A stretch of 64,000 nucleotides of DNA from Symbiodinium natans (GCA_905221605.1 CAJNDS010002781.1:70001-134000), one strand, 5' to 3'; positions 34,940-47,180 are shown, counted from the first letter of the stretch. Made by a program: numbers and translations. The notes: generated from the letters alone by a model not told the origin.

Positions 34940-35130
34940 GGCTGATACAATGGGTGGCTGGTGTGCAGAAACTGATCATAAGGGCAAGCAGGCCGTCATA
35001 TACTCCAAAAATGGCTCGTACCTCCGACCACAGAAAGAAGCGCAGAAACCAGTACATCCTGTACAGAAAAAAGTGATCCTTTCTTAGACCTCGCACAAAA
35101 GAAAGGTCAACCCATTGATGCAGAGTGAGT
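34940..35130 (-). CDS. Candidate exon, hydrophobic
   Basis: Frame VDLSFVRGLRKDHFFLYRMY then WFLRFFLWSEVRAIFGVYDG and LLALMIS; two possible membrane segments. A GTGAGTGA-rich repeat lies directly upstream (35150-35290), which makes the acceptor hard to place. Confidence 0.3.
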
Positions 35131-35149
35131 TCGTACATGGAGCGAAATA

Positions 35150-35290
35150 ACTCAGTGAGTGAGTCAACCTGTGTGGATGAGTGAGTGAGGGGGTGGGTGA
35201 CTGAGTGGCTGTGTGGTTGAGTGAGTGAGCCCGACAGACCGAGCCCGTGCACGAGGGCGAGCGAGGAGTAAGTGATTGAGGAGGTGAGTA
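35150..35290. repeat. GTGAGTGA-rich repeat
   Basis: Scattered tandem GAGT/GTGA units with interruptions between two candidate exons. Confidence 0.75.
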
Positions 35291-35369
35291 GGGGAGTGCG
35301 GATATGTTGCCGTCGCCGGTGAGAGGAGGAGTGTTCTGAGGGGGGGGGGGGGGGGGGGGAGCGACTGTA

Positions 35370-35450
35370 GATTCCCAAAACACCATGTTTGGACAAAGGA
35401 GCAATCTTTCCTTCCAGGGCTCCTAGATTCTGAACTAATGCCCTCAGGCA
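35370..35450 (-). CDS. Candidate exon
   Basis: Frame ALVQNLGALEGKIAPLSKHG then VLGI after a CCTGAG acceptor, running into a poly-C tract (poly-G on the plus strand). It may join the hydrophobic exon at 35.0 kb. Confidence 0.28.
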
Positions 35451-36149
35451 GGCCACTTACATGTGACTAATCTAGGGGGATACTCAACCCTTGACTTAGT
35501 TGCTGAGTAACCTGGATTTAGGGTTTAGGGTGTAAAACCGACAACTGGCCACCCGCAGCATTCCAAAGGCCGGAAGCATGAAATCCTAACGGGGCCTTGA
35601 AGGTTGGAAGCCTTAACTGCCTTAGAGCCTTAGCTGGTATACTCCGGGGAACATCTCACAATGGAATTCTTGTCCGGGCTTCTCGAGTTTCAGAGACTAA
35701 GGCTTCATGAATCTCAAAGGCTCCGAGGCCTGAAGATTGGAATCAAAGGGTTTTGGCTTTCGAGCATTGATGCCTCAGGCTGAAACATAATTGCGCGGGG
35801 AGGGCTAAAAACCCGAATTGGCTCCAAGTGGCCTTGAAAGTATGGTGACGAATGACGTGCATGCTCTGGTGCTAAGTGGTTGAGTGCCATGGGGGGAGGG
35901 GGGGTGTCTTTGCAGGCAGGGCTCTATAGCAACTACTCTGTAAGCCATCTTCTGTGCGATCAAAACAAGGGTGCATTCAGCACCCTGAGAGCACGAAGTT
36001 TGAAGTTCTACAGTACAAGCCGAGCCCGGTAACTCTCGGAGCAGGTGAAGGCTGTGCCGGAAAAGAGGCTCGCATAGCCGGCGGGAAGGCGCGAGGCCTA
36101 TGGCAAAAGAACACCCATGGAGTTTTACCACGCTTGGAACTCACAAGGG

Positions 36150-36255
36150 TCGCAAAGCCTTTTCTGTCCCTAACCTGGCCTTCAATGCGCCGCGCAGCGC
36201 ACACGGTGAGTACGAAGTCCGAGATCCTTAGCCGCATGGCTGTGCTCAACTCGGC
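36150..36255 (-). CDS. Candidate exon
   Basis: Frame STAMRLRISDFVLTVCAARR then IEGQVRDRKGFATLV. Codon use is coding-like, but the opposite strand is also open here. Unassigned. Confidence 0.23.
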
Positions 36256-36546
36256 AGTTTAGACAGGGCTCATAAGGGGTGTCATCCTCCCGGCATCCTG
36301 GATTTGGGAGGATTAGTTCCTGCCAGAGATGGGTACAAAAACAAAAAAGACCAAAAGACAAAAACACGCATAGCAACCGGCAGAACTCCTAACACGCCTA
36401 ATCATCAAGAAAGCACTTACTTTCATTCGTGCACATGAAATCCCACCAGCACCGGCGAGCTTGAGGTCTCCCAAAACTGGACTCCGGCACTTGGCTCTTG
36501 CTTCTACGCGGCCAAAACATCGAGTGTTGCCACTTCCTGGTTGATC

Positions 36547-36584
36547 CCTAAACCCTAAACCCTAAACCCTAAACCCTAAACCCC
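36547..36584. repeat. CCCTAAA array
   Basis: Five perfect units; no exon seen within 100 bp. Confidence 0.85.
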
Positions 36585-36769
36585 TGAGCCCAGAATGACA
36601 CACTTCAGATAACTTTTAGATCCAAGCACACTTCCAAGCACGCTCACTGACGTGCTGCAAGCACGTCGAATGGTGCATGGCCATTGAGTTTTGTGTCGTT
36701 CGTGCTCTAGAAATTTTGGCATTTAGCGATGTACTTTCCAACTTTTTCCGCACAGATCCTGAAGTTGCG

Positions 36770-36850
36770 ACCTCGCTCTTCAGAGAATCCACCGTGACAT
36801 AAATAGAGACTCGTCACTGGAGGATGTCCGGCTCAGTATGTGCTGCAGGG
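36770..36850 (-). CDS. Candidate terminal exon
   Basis: Frame HILSRTSSSDESLFMSRWIL then a stop, after a CCTGCAG acceptor that follows the CCCTAAA-type units (minus reading of 36893-36976). Confidence 0.25.
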
Positions 36851-36892
36851 TATGCGCTGCAGGAAATGGAGGCACCACTGCACCCAGGTTGG

Positions 36893-36976
36893 GTTTAGGG
36901 TTTAGGGTTTAGGGTTTAGGGGTTTAGGGTTCAGGGTTCAGGGTTCAGGGTTCAGGGTTTAGGGTTCAGGGTTTAG
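36893..36976. repeat. TTTAGGG array with TTCAGGG variant block
   Basis: About twelve units; four neighbours in a row carry TTCAGGG. Confidence 0.88.
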
Positions 36977-37556
36977 AAGGACGTCTGGAGCAATCTGCTC
37001 CGCGCGTCGGGTGAGCACATGGCAAATCCGACACTTGAGGTTGACACTCAAGGGCCCTCATGGTGGCGGAAGGTGAAGTGTCTCAATAACACTCTCAACC
37101 AAGAAGGGCAATCAGAACTACGCAACATCCCGGCTACTACAGCATGCCAGATACAACCCTGGTTCACACAACTCTTGATCAGCTGCGTGTCGACATCTCC
37201 TCGATCACCTGCGGCAAGCTGAACTCCACAACCTTGCGCAAAAGGCTTGGTGATTAAGGGTTCCGCTGTTCAAAGCGCTGCTGCAACGCAGAACGGCCAC
37301 TTTACTGCAGGGCCATTTTTCCTGGCTTCAGGAGCCTTCTTATACCTTTATGCTCTCGAAATCAGACACTGCCTTGGGCCCGGAACCTTCCACACCCCTC
37401 TTCACCAAGCTTGGGGGGCTCGGGGCTTAAAGCCGTTTTAACTTGGCGAGGCTCCAGGACATGTCGCTTTACTGTTAAAGATTGCGAAGCAGCGATGTCC
37501 CCCCCCCCCCCCCCGGGAAAACTAATTCACAATGCGGTGGCCAAAGTTCACGTGCA

Positions 37557-37905
37557 CTAGCCTGGTGCTTGGTACCGGCAAGCGCAAAGCATCTGGAGGC
37601 GAAGGGTTGCGTCAACTGCGTCTTGCGGATGCATTGCGGAGGTAAATTCACGCGTGCAAACGATCGTCACTTCTCGCCTTGAAATCGAAGTGACGCTGCC
37701 AATCAAGACCGCGCACCGCGAAGAGTACTTGGGATGGTCGCGAAACAACGGCACTGATGCTGGGACAAAGATGCGCATACACATATACAGTATGCGGGTG
37801 CTACTCCTTGCCAAGGTCTTATAAGCAACAGGCCGAACTTGCGGCTGCGTGCAGCACCCTTGCCTTCACGAAGTCTGAGCTGGAGAAGGCCAGGCGCGTC
37901 GCCTA
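37557..37905 (+). CDS. Candidate plus-strand exons
   Basis: 37557-37824 stays open (LEIEVTLPIKTAHREEYLGW in its middle). Right after, in another frame, 37827-37905 reads QQAELAAACSTLAFTKSELE then KARRVA and a stop, behind an AG acceptor with a possible GC donor. The second looks like a coiled coil. These are among the few plausible plus-strand exons; they are not assigned. Confidence 0.28.
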
Positions 37906-37909
37906 GGGG

Positions 37910-38990
37910 CATCACACACACACACACAGACAACCTCTTCGCATCCGTCCTGCATCGCAAGTTCGAGTTTATTACCTGGACAGTGAGGTCCCTAGCACTG
38001 AACTTTCGCAGCAGAATGCAGAATTTATACTGGCACGCACAGCAACGCCTTACTAAGTACTCCAGACCCTTACTTTGGGCCCTTGGCGAGCTACTCCAAA
38101 ATCGGCGTGAGCGTATGTTGTAGATACTTATGACACAACAAAAGCGACCAAACCTTGACAGACCTTGGAACTTAGTGGGACTTGCAGGTCAGACATACAA
38201 TTGCTAGGCTTCAAGCATTCAAGCATGCATTGGGCCCATTTTTGGGCGGAGGCTTTGCCCTCGCGAGACCGGCTCTACATGGCTCTACAGGTACTAGTTC
38301 TTCAGCTTCCGAACTCACAATCGTCGCTTTTCTTCTCAGGCGTTATCTTCTCCCACGGCTATATCCGAGAAAGCTCGTCGAAAAGAATACCGTGGATGGC
38401 AGCTGCTCATCCCTTCACATGTCTTTTAGACGTCACCCCTGCAAGGATCCTCTCAGGATTGTGGCAGCGGCCTCTGTCTCACAAAACAGACGCGGGAGCG
38501 TTGCGTGTTGAATCGCCATCCAAGGTATTGTGTTGCAAAGTGTTTGATGCTTTATCAACCTCGGGTTCTGCTGTATTATGAATTCAATGCATTCTCAATG
38601 AGCACTTGTACCCTGCTCCTTAGCTTGGGGACTCGGGTTTCTTACTTCAGGTGTAAGGGACTCCTAGTCATATCTAGCAGGTTCCGGGCGTAGGGTTGCT
38701 TGCCTCAGAGGTTTAAGCGACACACAAGCCAACCAAACAACCAAAGAAACTGTCAAACAACCATCAGCATACCGAGCAAACAAACAAGCTAAAGAAAACT
38801 CACAAACCAGGCAAGAAAACCAAAGCCAAGCCAGCTCAAACCAAACACAATACAAAGCCAGGCCTCATGTAATGCAGACTTAATGAGCGCCTTTCCCGAA
38901 GAGGCCGGATCAGACAAAACAGCAGGCTCAAAGCAGGCTCAGAGAATTACAAGACTTCGGTACCAACACGCATAAATACACAAAAAATGC
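37910..38990. other. No supported gene
   Basis: The plus frame 38165-38581 (138 codons) has no splice or family support. 38700-38880 is rich in AACCAAAC-type words. Confidence 0.45.
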
Positions 38991-38994
38991 AGAC

Positions 38995-39600
38995 CGTGCT
39001 GTGAACCGTGCTCCGGGACCGTACTTTGTTCCGGACGGCGCGTGGCACCCGGCCTCGTGGGCCGTGGGCGGATGCCTTTTGTTTCACGGTTAACGTACTG
39101 TTTGGCCATCGAAGCGATTATACCCACATGGTGACGTACCGTTGTGAGATGGCATGCGTGCAGCCACTTCTCTGGCCCTCCTGCGCCCTCTGACGAATCC
39201 AATTCAATTCCTCCTGGACGTTGCGTTTGCTGACGACTTGGCAGTCTGAGTTGAATCCGACTGTGCCTCACAACTTGCTGCCACAGTGCAGGGTGTTTCG
39301 GTCGGGACTGTTCAGACTTGCGCTAGACTCGCTAGATGGGACAAATCAAGACTGCCGCACTGTGTTCGCCTGGTTCAGAAGAGGTTCGGCGGCGGCTGGG
39401 GCTTTGGTCTTTGGATGGATCTGGTGTCCCAATACAGACGCTTGGGCAGTGTTGTGTCACACGACGGCATTGGGGAGTGAAGCATCACCTACGAGGTGCA
39501 AGAGCTGTGTTCCACGACTGCAACAAGTTTGTGACATGGTTCCGCGCCCGTCCTTGGCACGCTTGTCTCTGGCGCGGGTTATGCGCGCTTGGCCTGTTGC
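38995..39600 (+). pseudogene. Degenerate non-LTR retrotransposon (LINE) reverse transcriptase fragment
   Basis: Three reverse-transcriptase landmarks occur in order on the plus strand but in different frames with stops between. Near 39043-39100 there is ARGTRPRGPWADAFCFTVN, matching the GxRPGxxxAD block before the catalytic core. Near 39204-39240 there is LLDVAFADDLAV, the F/YADD catalytic motif, followed at once by a stop. Near 39430-39475 there is QYRRLGSVVSHDGIGE, matching the YKYLG...DG block. No endonuclease domain or poly-A tail was found. It lies just downstream of the aminotransferase gene, on the opposite strand. It cannot encode an active enzyme. Confidence 0.65.
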
Positions 39601-40190
39601 AACGTGAACTTCTGGGCTTGAAAAGCTTGCCATCCCCTCATATCAGCGATGGTCCGATAGTTGTGCGCTTGTCGAGGTACGGCCTCTCCCACAAGCCTGG
39701 CATTTTACGTCGTTGCGCCACGTATTCATGCGCATCAGTGTGCCTGCCAAGAAAAAGCACAGCACAAGGCAGAAATCCAAGTTGGGGATAGGCCAGGCGA
39801 TTGTCGAGAAAGGGAGCGTTCGGCTTGTCTTTCAATCTGTTGCACCAGAAAAAATCTGCTATCAAAGGCGCATCTTATCAGACTCTAAGCCTCCCGGAAG
39901 AAAGCAGACCGTGCTCACTGCACGAGCTCACCAGGCCAAATCCGAAGAGGGTATAACCTGCCCTTGCTCAACACATGGCGGGCCATGATGAGCCAGTATA
40001 TCAGCAAACAACCATGAACCACAGGACCACTTGCAACAAAACATCTCACCGACATCAAGCTCCGCTCCCCATCAATCGGCGAGACGAGGGTCTCTGTACA
40101 AGGCCCCTTTTGTGCCGAAAACAGAACGCTGCCAGAATAGGCGCACCTGTGGCAGAGGCCACCGGCTACGCAAATGTGCTTTCTCATGCC

Positions 40191-43100
40191 TCAAGCCTGA
40201 GCCGAAGGCTCCAACAGCTCACTTAGTGCATCGAATCCGTGCGACTTCAAGATACTGGCTGCCAGATTGCCTTTCAGCTCGTGCAAAGGCTCAGATGGCT
40301 CCCGTAGCTTTGCAAGCCATTCTCTGAGCTTCCATGCCCCTTGGTACACACGAGGCGCGTACTTGCGAACGAACCTTGGCTTGCAGATTCGAAGCCCGTC
40401 TACCACGAGCTCATTACAACAAGCAGCACACACGCACACACTCGGCGACCGAAAGACTGGTGTGCCCTAGCTTGAAGCCCAAAGGTTTCTCGACCCACCC
40501 TGGAGTGTGAGGATCCTTCTTCGCAGCTAGTCTACAGACATACCGGGCAGGTTTGCTGCAACTGTGGATATTTTGGAAGGGCCCTACGTGTTAACACTTT
40601 TAATTCCACCTCCGAAAGAATTCCGTAGCCCAGGGAGCTCAACATCGCCAGACTTGTCTTCTCTGTCGTTGAAGCGAGGCAGCTCGGCCACTGCCTGCCC
40701 AGAACGCATCAAAGGCTATATTCTTCAGAGTGGCCGAGCTGGAGCTTGGTTGAGCTTGTGTTAGTCTACCCACACTTGGGAGAAAGGAGCTTTGTGACAG
40801 GGACTGCATGAGATGAGGGCCACGGTCTCTCCGAGTCTAAACCTCCTCGACTCGCAATGATCACGGTGCCCTGCACCTTGATGGCTGCAGCGCCATCGAA
40901 ATCCACGCATGCGACGTGCAAGCACAGCTTCGCTGGGGGCCAGCCATAGCTTTCTCCTCAGGCGAGGGTGCGCCATCCCCCAGTGGCATGACACTTAAAC
41001 CCCATCAAGCCATAAAGCCTCCATCCGCACTTTGCAGATCAACACGTGACCATGAACCACCCATGAACCTTAAATACCAGGCTTGAAGCTGAAAAGATGG
41101 CCTGGGAGGGTGGCCACCCCCGTCTCGTCCAGCAGCCGCTGCGCGAGCTCCCCAGACGTCGTGATGCCCTGCTACGGGTGCTATGCGTGCTCTCCCCCAA
41201 AACAATTGCAAGCATGAGGGCAAGCGTAGTTAAACCCAAGTTCCAACAATGCAGCTTTCTGCCTGTCAAATCCTATCAATATCTTATCTTTATTTGTTTG
41301 TGCGCTAATCTGCATAGATACGTCGTGCTCCATCTGCCACAACTGCAGCCAGTCCTCGAACCTACTCCAACCAAAGCCAGCCTTGTTGGGTAAGCCCCTT
41401 GACCCTTCAGCGTACCTTGCTCGTAAATGCCTGGCGACGGTTCCTTGGCAAAGAGCAGAGGCTTTGGTAGCTGGGCCAAAGAGGCTGCATGGTTCATCGA
41501 AGGCTTACTTACTTTGCTAGAGCATTTTCTGTTTCCTGGCTAAGCAGCACGCTCAGAGACCCCCCCAATCTGAAACTACCAGTATCAGACCTTTGAAGAT
41601 ACCATTCTGAACAGCCAAGGCATATCTTGCAGACCTGGGCCTGTTCAAACAACGTGCAGATCATGCACGAATCACTCATCCAACCTCACAATTCAAAGCT
41701 TCGATTCGAGGCATGGACAGTGGAATTCGGATGACTTCGGGTGATGTTGATATCGGCGACGCGATTGACGTTGTGCGCGCTTCTGGCACATCCATCTGCG
41801 CCGTATACCGTCTTCGAAAGCAACGAGCAACTGTGCGCCACAAACGGGGCGATCTTGCATATATGCACGGTGCACATTCGGAACCGCGATCAACGACCCT
41901 ATTGGCGTTTCCGCAAGCCCAAGACGATCTCGCTATCAAGAAGGGCCATGCATATAGGGCCCGCGGATGTCGTGCATCTTGATCACTGCACTTAACAACA
42001 GGTTTAAAGGTTTTAACCCTGCATGGAGCAAATATCGAATCATAATACACACGATGACCGTTATTTTCTGGAAATGTGGCATCACTTCCTTCGCACTCTC
42101 GCGTTTGGAGCGTTGGTCGGGTGCGAGCACTGTTGTTTACGCGGAATCATAGAAGACACAAGACACACTTCTCAAATGGATGCTGGGACTCATGATGTGG
42201 ACTCATGGACTTGATCGCCCTTCTGTTTCCGAGACGCACTTGGCTATCGTGACAGCTGAGCTTGCGCAAGAAAGCACGCCGCTGGCGCTAACAAATCACT
42301 TCAATTGCTTTTGAAGGTTCTTGCCTGGCACGAGGGGCGTGGATGAGGCAAGCTGAAATGGGCACGCAAGTGGGGCCGCGGTCCAGGTGCGGTCCCTCGC
42401 ACATGTTGCCCCGTGACTTTGCACTTTGCGCCTTCTCGGACCGTTCGCTGCAGTCCCATGCGCCCACTTGGATTCGGGTTCATGCGGAGTTCGGTGCCTA
42501 AGCGCCAATCAGGCCCTGCAGACCAAGAAACCTGCCTCCGAATTGGCTTAGTGCTGTCCATGATTCCCAGACTCAGCGTCGACCCACGCGTAGAAGCCAC
42601 CAGTGGGTACTACCACGTCGCAGGGCGACCCTGACACGCGATCTGGAGATCTCGGTTTTTTTGTTGGGCTGGTCGTCTGCTGCTAGTGATATCACACATT
42701 AACATTCAAGTAAAGATTGGCCCCCCTGCGCCACCAACATCCGCAGCAAGGAAAGAAAGTAAACAAGGTAGGCAGTCCACAACATTGACAGTTTCAGCTT
42801 CTAGCCTGATGGATGCAAGAAGAGAACCGTCCTACCAGCCCCGAATTTTTCACAGGCCGCATCGTGCATGCCATGCCACCATCAAAACCCAGACTGCGGG
42901 TTCGTGGTGCTTCTTTTCTTGACCGACAGGGCACAGGACCCCCCTAAAAAAAAAGCACCCATCAACTGGTCCGATCTTCCCCTCCCTGTTGAGACCACTG
43001 ATCGCGCTCACCACGAACAGCTGATCTCTCTCTCTCTCTCCCTCTCTGGCTTTTTCCGTTCCTTCGTGCTTAGGCCTCTGATTGAGAGTTTCTTTGTTTC

Positions 43101-45008
43101 ACTGTTTTGTTGGTTTGATTGGCGTTTGGTCACTGGGACTTGCGAAGGAACATCCACAGCGGGCGGCCTGCATTCACCACCTCCGCAAAAGTCTCGCCGA
43201 CGGCACCCAGAATACATCGTGAGGCCTTTAGGTAATGGCGGACCTGGCGACCCTCGGCGGTGTCGCGGTGGGCTGTGAAGGCTGGCACAGCGCCGTACTG
43301 GATCGGAGCCGCCACGCACGAGTGGGTCTCAGAGGCATAAACAGCCATGGCATTCAGCAGCCACCGGAGGTCGCTTGGGAACACGAAAGCACCTAGGCGC
43401 CAGCCACCTGCCCCGGCCCACTTGGAAATGCCGGTCAAGGTGATGGTGCCCTCGGGGTAGTGCTTGGCAAAGGGCTCATGTTTGCCATCGAACCTTCGAT
43501 CATGACTTAAGTTATAAGGTTTATAGAACACTGTTGCGAGAACCAATAGAGACGCACTTTAAGCACTACTTTAGCGGTGGGTCTGCAAATTGACCCCCTT
43601 GAAACTCAAAATTGAAGCTCGGATTTGGCGCCGAAAATCGGCGCGTGCGGGTTGAAACCGAAATGTGTGCGGCATTCCTGCTGGCTGATGCCTAAAATTG
43701 CCCTGAGATCGGCGCTGGAGCCTAGATTCGGCTTTCGGAGCCTGACGCCTGAAATGCCCCTGACGCCTACATTTCCGCGATACGAACCCTCGTGTTTACG
43801 AGCCCCACTTTCTTGAGTGTTCTGTGATACTGATGTCATCTTCGTCTGAATTTCGTCTTCGGACTTCGCCTTCGTGGGCGCCTTAAGCTTCAGCTCCATG
43901 CAAACAATATTGGAGCACGAAATTTCTGGGCCAACCAAAAAACCCTAAACCCTAAAAAACAGATGGACGAAGAAGCTGCTGGTAGTCGTAGATCTCATCT
44001 GCCAAGACGAGCAGGCGATGTGCCCGAGCTACGGCAGCCAACTCCCGAACGGTGCTTGCCTCCACTGCCGTGCCAGTTGGATTGCACCTTCAAGTTTTTG
44101 GTTTTGGGGGGGTTTTAGTTTAGGGCTTTTTTCCCCACCCGTGAGGTTTAGGGTTAGGGTCTAGGTTTTTTTCCCATTAGGGTTTAGGGTTTAGGGTTTA
44201 GGGTTCGAATCGGTTTGAAGAGAGCTGGTTCGTGGCCAGTGGGAAGAAAGCCAGGTTGTTGAAGAAGAAACAACATGCCATCAGCCCAGGCACGGGTTGT
44301 TGAAGATAAAGAGGCGATTCGGCCCCAAGTCGCCACGACGGCATGCCTGGTCCAGATCTTCAGGATCCATCTTCCACTTCTTCTCGGCCATCGTCTCTAC
44401 CCAGAACACGCGACGACCAAGAAGCTCTGCTTGTGGTGCATAGGTCACCCAAGCTGGCCGCGGAAGCAGGAGGTCGCACCTCAAAACGGCCTGAAGCAGG
44501 TACAGCAGCTGCTTCGAGCCGGGCCCGATGAGGACGTCTTCGGCTGTGACATCCACGCCTTTGTGAAACCTCGCCTGGCAACTCCGAGACTGAGACCAGT
44601 GCATCACTTCTCTGAGTCTGCAGAATTCAATAGCAAAATAAGTATGATGATCGTCTATTGCGATTGGAAATTGCTGAATTTGAACGCAGGTGGGCATGAG
44701 GTGAGCTACCAAATCAAGGAACACCCCTACTCAATGGACGAAGGGCCCAGTCGGCAATTGTCTCGCGCAGGAGGGGCAGGCCCCTCACCGGCAGGTAGTC
44801 CTCCAGGCTTGGAGTGCTGTCTCTCTCTCATGCATTGGCAAATTCATGTAGCTCTTACCAACATGAAAGCAGATGTAGCTGAATGTTATGCCAGCCCGGG
44901 CCTTGACGTGCGCATGTGCCTGGCACTCTTTCACCTTAGGTCAGGACAGGCAGGCAGCGATGTGCGAATGGTCTGGCGCAGGCGGTGTGATGTGCCATGG
45001 ACGAGCGG

Positions 45009-45058
<50 letters not shown>

Positions 45059-45299
45059 TGGGAACTGGCAAGCTATACCGGATTAAGAGCAGGATGCAGC
45101 ACCTAGGCCTGGCTCAGTGAACTCAGGGCACACATAGCCACGAGTGATGTGCCACGGAGTTGAGGCCCATGAGTGACCCCAAGCGACAGACCTGAAACGT
45201 CTCCAAACATTTGGCCAAGGAGCCATAGGCTCAGGCACAGGGAAGGGGCTTTGACCGAAGCCAATGGCGTAGACTTCTTCGCCTGCATCCCGCTTTCTC
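40191..45299 (-). CDS. PLP-dependent aminotransferase, class I/II (5' end missing)
   Basis: Exons read 5' to 3': 45299-45224, 44934-44902, 44800-44747, 44574-44294, 44087-43980, 43493-43165, 42630-42578, 41168-about 41090, about 40993-40875, 40374-40191 (stop). Fold-type I landmarks appear in order: GFGQSPFPVPE, DYLPVRGLPLLRE, GPGSKQLLYLL, NNPCNPTGTAV, LADEIYD (Asp to the cofactor nitrogen), TGISKWAGAGGWRLG (Schiff-base Lys and phosphate-binding Arg), PTGGFYAWVD, LAQRLLDETGVATLPG and VDFDGAAA, then a helical tail beginning with YAPRVYQGAWKLREW. All traced introns end in AG; seven begin with GC and one (44293-44088) can be read as GT. Frames are continuous through exon 7. Two joins near 42.58-41.17 and 41.1-41.0 kb are unresolved, and about eight expected residues after AWVD are not found. 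The usual substrate-carboxylate Arg near the C-terminus appears as His (ALHVACVDFDG). Amino-acid substrate unknown; the first exon with the start codon was not found. Confidence 0.9.
43942..44206. repeat. Facing telomere-type arrays around an aminotransferase exon
   Basis: CCCTAAA units at 43942-43957 sit within 40 bp of the GC donor, and TTTAGGG units at about 44145-44206 lie on the acceptor side, of the NPTG/ADEIYD exon 44087-43980. Confidence 0.85.
45009..45058. repeat. ATG trinucleotide microsatellite
   Basis: About sixteen ATG/GAT units in the first traced intron of the aminotransferase gene. The plus frame reads poly-Asp or poly-Met, but is not a gene. Confidence 0.92.
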
Positions 45300-47170
45300 C
45301 TGGCGCATTCCTTGGCGGTTCGTTATTGGTTCGAAACTCGTGAATACATGTTGTGGGGCTTTGGCAGGTTTGGGGGACATGTGCGTCGCCTTCAGAAGCA
45401 GCAGTCTAAGGGACACGCGCTCGCATCGCCTTGAGACGCGCCGCTTTCAACACAGTCTTGCGCTGAAATACTGCGATACAGTTCAATGGGCTTGAGTACT
45501 GTCTTGAGCTCCGCAACACCGCTTTTGACGAAAGATGTGGGGTTGCAGGTTCAGGGGGGATTCCAGCTCACGCACTTCTAGCTTCCTATACCAAGTGAAC
45601 AAGTAAGTCGTTCCGCGTCGGGCAAAAGCATTCACGAGAGTGTTGCCACGCCGACAGGATGTGGAGTGGCACTTCACTGCACTTTGAAAACCGACCTTCC
45701 AGGACTCGCGCCATCGACTCTTGCGAGTCGAATTCTCACATCCGTGCCCTTAAGCCCTCAACTTGCCTCGTTTCCAGCCCTTTGTACTTGTACCAAAAGC
45801 CCTGCGCAAGCCCTTGCCCAGAACCCCCACATCTCTTCACATCTGAGCTGCAGAAATGGATAAGGTTGCGCTGATTTTGCGGTTCGCAACCTTCCGTAGC
45901 CGGTGGGAAGCCAGAGGATTCTCAGATTGTTCTGAAGCGTACCAAATCTACACACTCAATGTAGCTTATCCAGATAATGCTGCTTAACGCCCTGAGCCCA
46001 CGTGATGCTGCACACGACGCGCCTCTGAGACAAGAGCATCGGGCGTTATTGGCGACATGGCTACAGCAACGCTGGCTGCTGAGAGCCCTTTGGTCTACGC
46101 ACCTTGAGGCCTGCGGACGAGCGAGGTGTTGGCTTTTCCACTTCTGTGGCTCCACGTCGGCGCGTGGCCGATGAGCCGTTTATATCAGGTGCTATAGCAT
46201 TTGCGCTAGCTTGTGAGTCCGGCTCTTTCCAAGTTCCCAAAGCATCCCTCCAGGACAACGGAAAACCCTTTTGGAGATCAATGGGGTTAACTCTTGGTTG
46301 TAATCTATAGTTTGGGATGTTCCCCCTTATACTAACAGTCCTCAATAGGGATTATAACTCTTGATTGTAATCTATAGTTTGGGACGTTGCCCCTTATACT
46401 CACAGTCCTTCATAGGGATTATCGTACCCCCGTACTATTAGCCCCATTAAGGACTGCTAGTATCAGGGGGAACATCCCAAGATATTGGAGAGAGGGCCAA
46501 GGTGCAAAAGCATGCATTGTGGCGCTGAGGTTCAGAGCATCCACCGCCTGACGAAGGGGTTCAGGACACCCTTAACCCTAAACCCTAGACCCTAAACCCT
46601 AAATTAGATCCTAAACCCGCTACGATCATGGATCCAACAGGGCTTAGTGTGTGTTCGACAGGTGTGGACAGCGTACAGTCGTACAGTAGTCAAAGTTTAC
46701 TTATGCCAGAACATGCCAGAGCTTGGCATGCATAAAGAACGCGAAGAAGTGCGCAAGACAAACACAGACCAAAGCTTAGGGACCTGTTAAGACAGATTCG
46801 GACTCAAACGACGCTTCGAAGACGGAAACTGGACAAGTAGTTAATGGTAAATGCATGCTTGAGGGACTTACTGTGATGCTTTTTCACTGCGAGCTGGGAG
46901 AGAGGTGACAGATCTAGGCTCTGGCAAGACTTTTCTCAGGGCCAGGTTAGAGGTTCTAACTGCCTGTTGACATTCAGGTACAGCATCTTGAGACGTTCCG
47001 CTCCCGTTGCCCTATCCTCAGTGCTGTACTGCCCACCGTCCCTGGCCTTGGACCACGTTGTCCCTTTTGTTGGGCACAAACAAACTGCGAACTCGCAAAA
47101 GAAGTCGAACAAAAGGCCACTGCCCATGCACAGACACAATGCCGGCGCCAGATAGTCCTGCAAGTCCAAA
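45300..47170. other. No supported gene apart from the palindromic element
   Basis: The first exon of the aminotransferase should lie here but was not found. Frames on both strands at 45980-46345 are open and compete. CCCTAAA units are at 46571-46618. Confidence 0.45.
46291..46485. mobile_element. Palindromic element, family B copy 2, with internal duplication
   Basis: Contains ACTAACAGTCCTCAATAGGG as in 14149-14225, a second tandem copy 67 bp later (ACTCACAGTCCTTCATAGGG), and the complementary arm near 46445-46475 (AAGGACTGCTAGTATCAGGG). Confidence 0.55.
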
Positions 47171-47180
47171 GCCCGCCTCT

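Noticed and set aside
45009-45058. CRISPR-like or satellite array
   Set aside because: Simple ATG trinucleotide run without spacers. The host is eukaryotic and no spacer-repeat structure occurs anywhere in the window.
44275-45120. 281-codon plus-strand open frame
   Set aside because: It lies opposite aminotransferase exons and introns and runs through the ATG microsatellite as poly-Asp; the minus-strand exons carry the family motifs.
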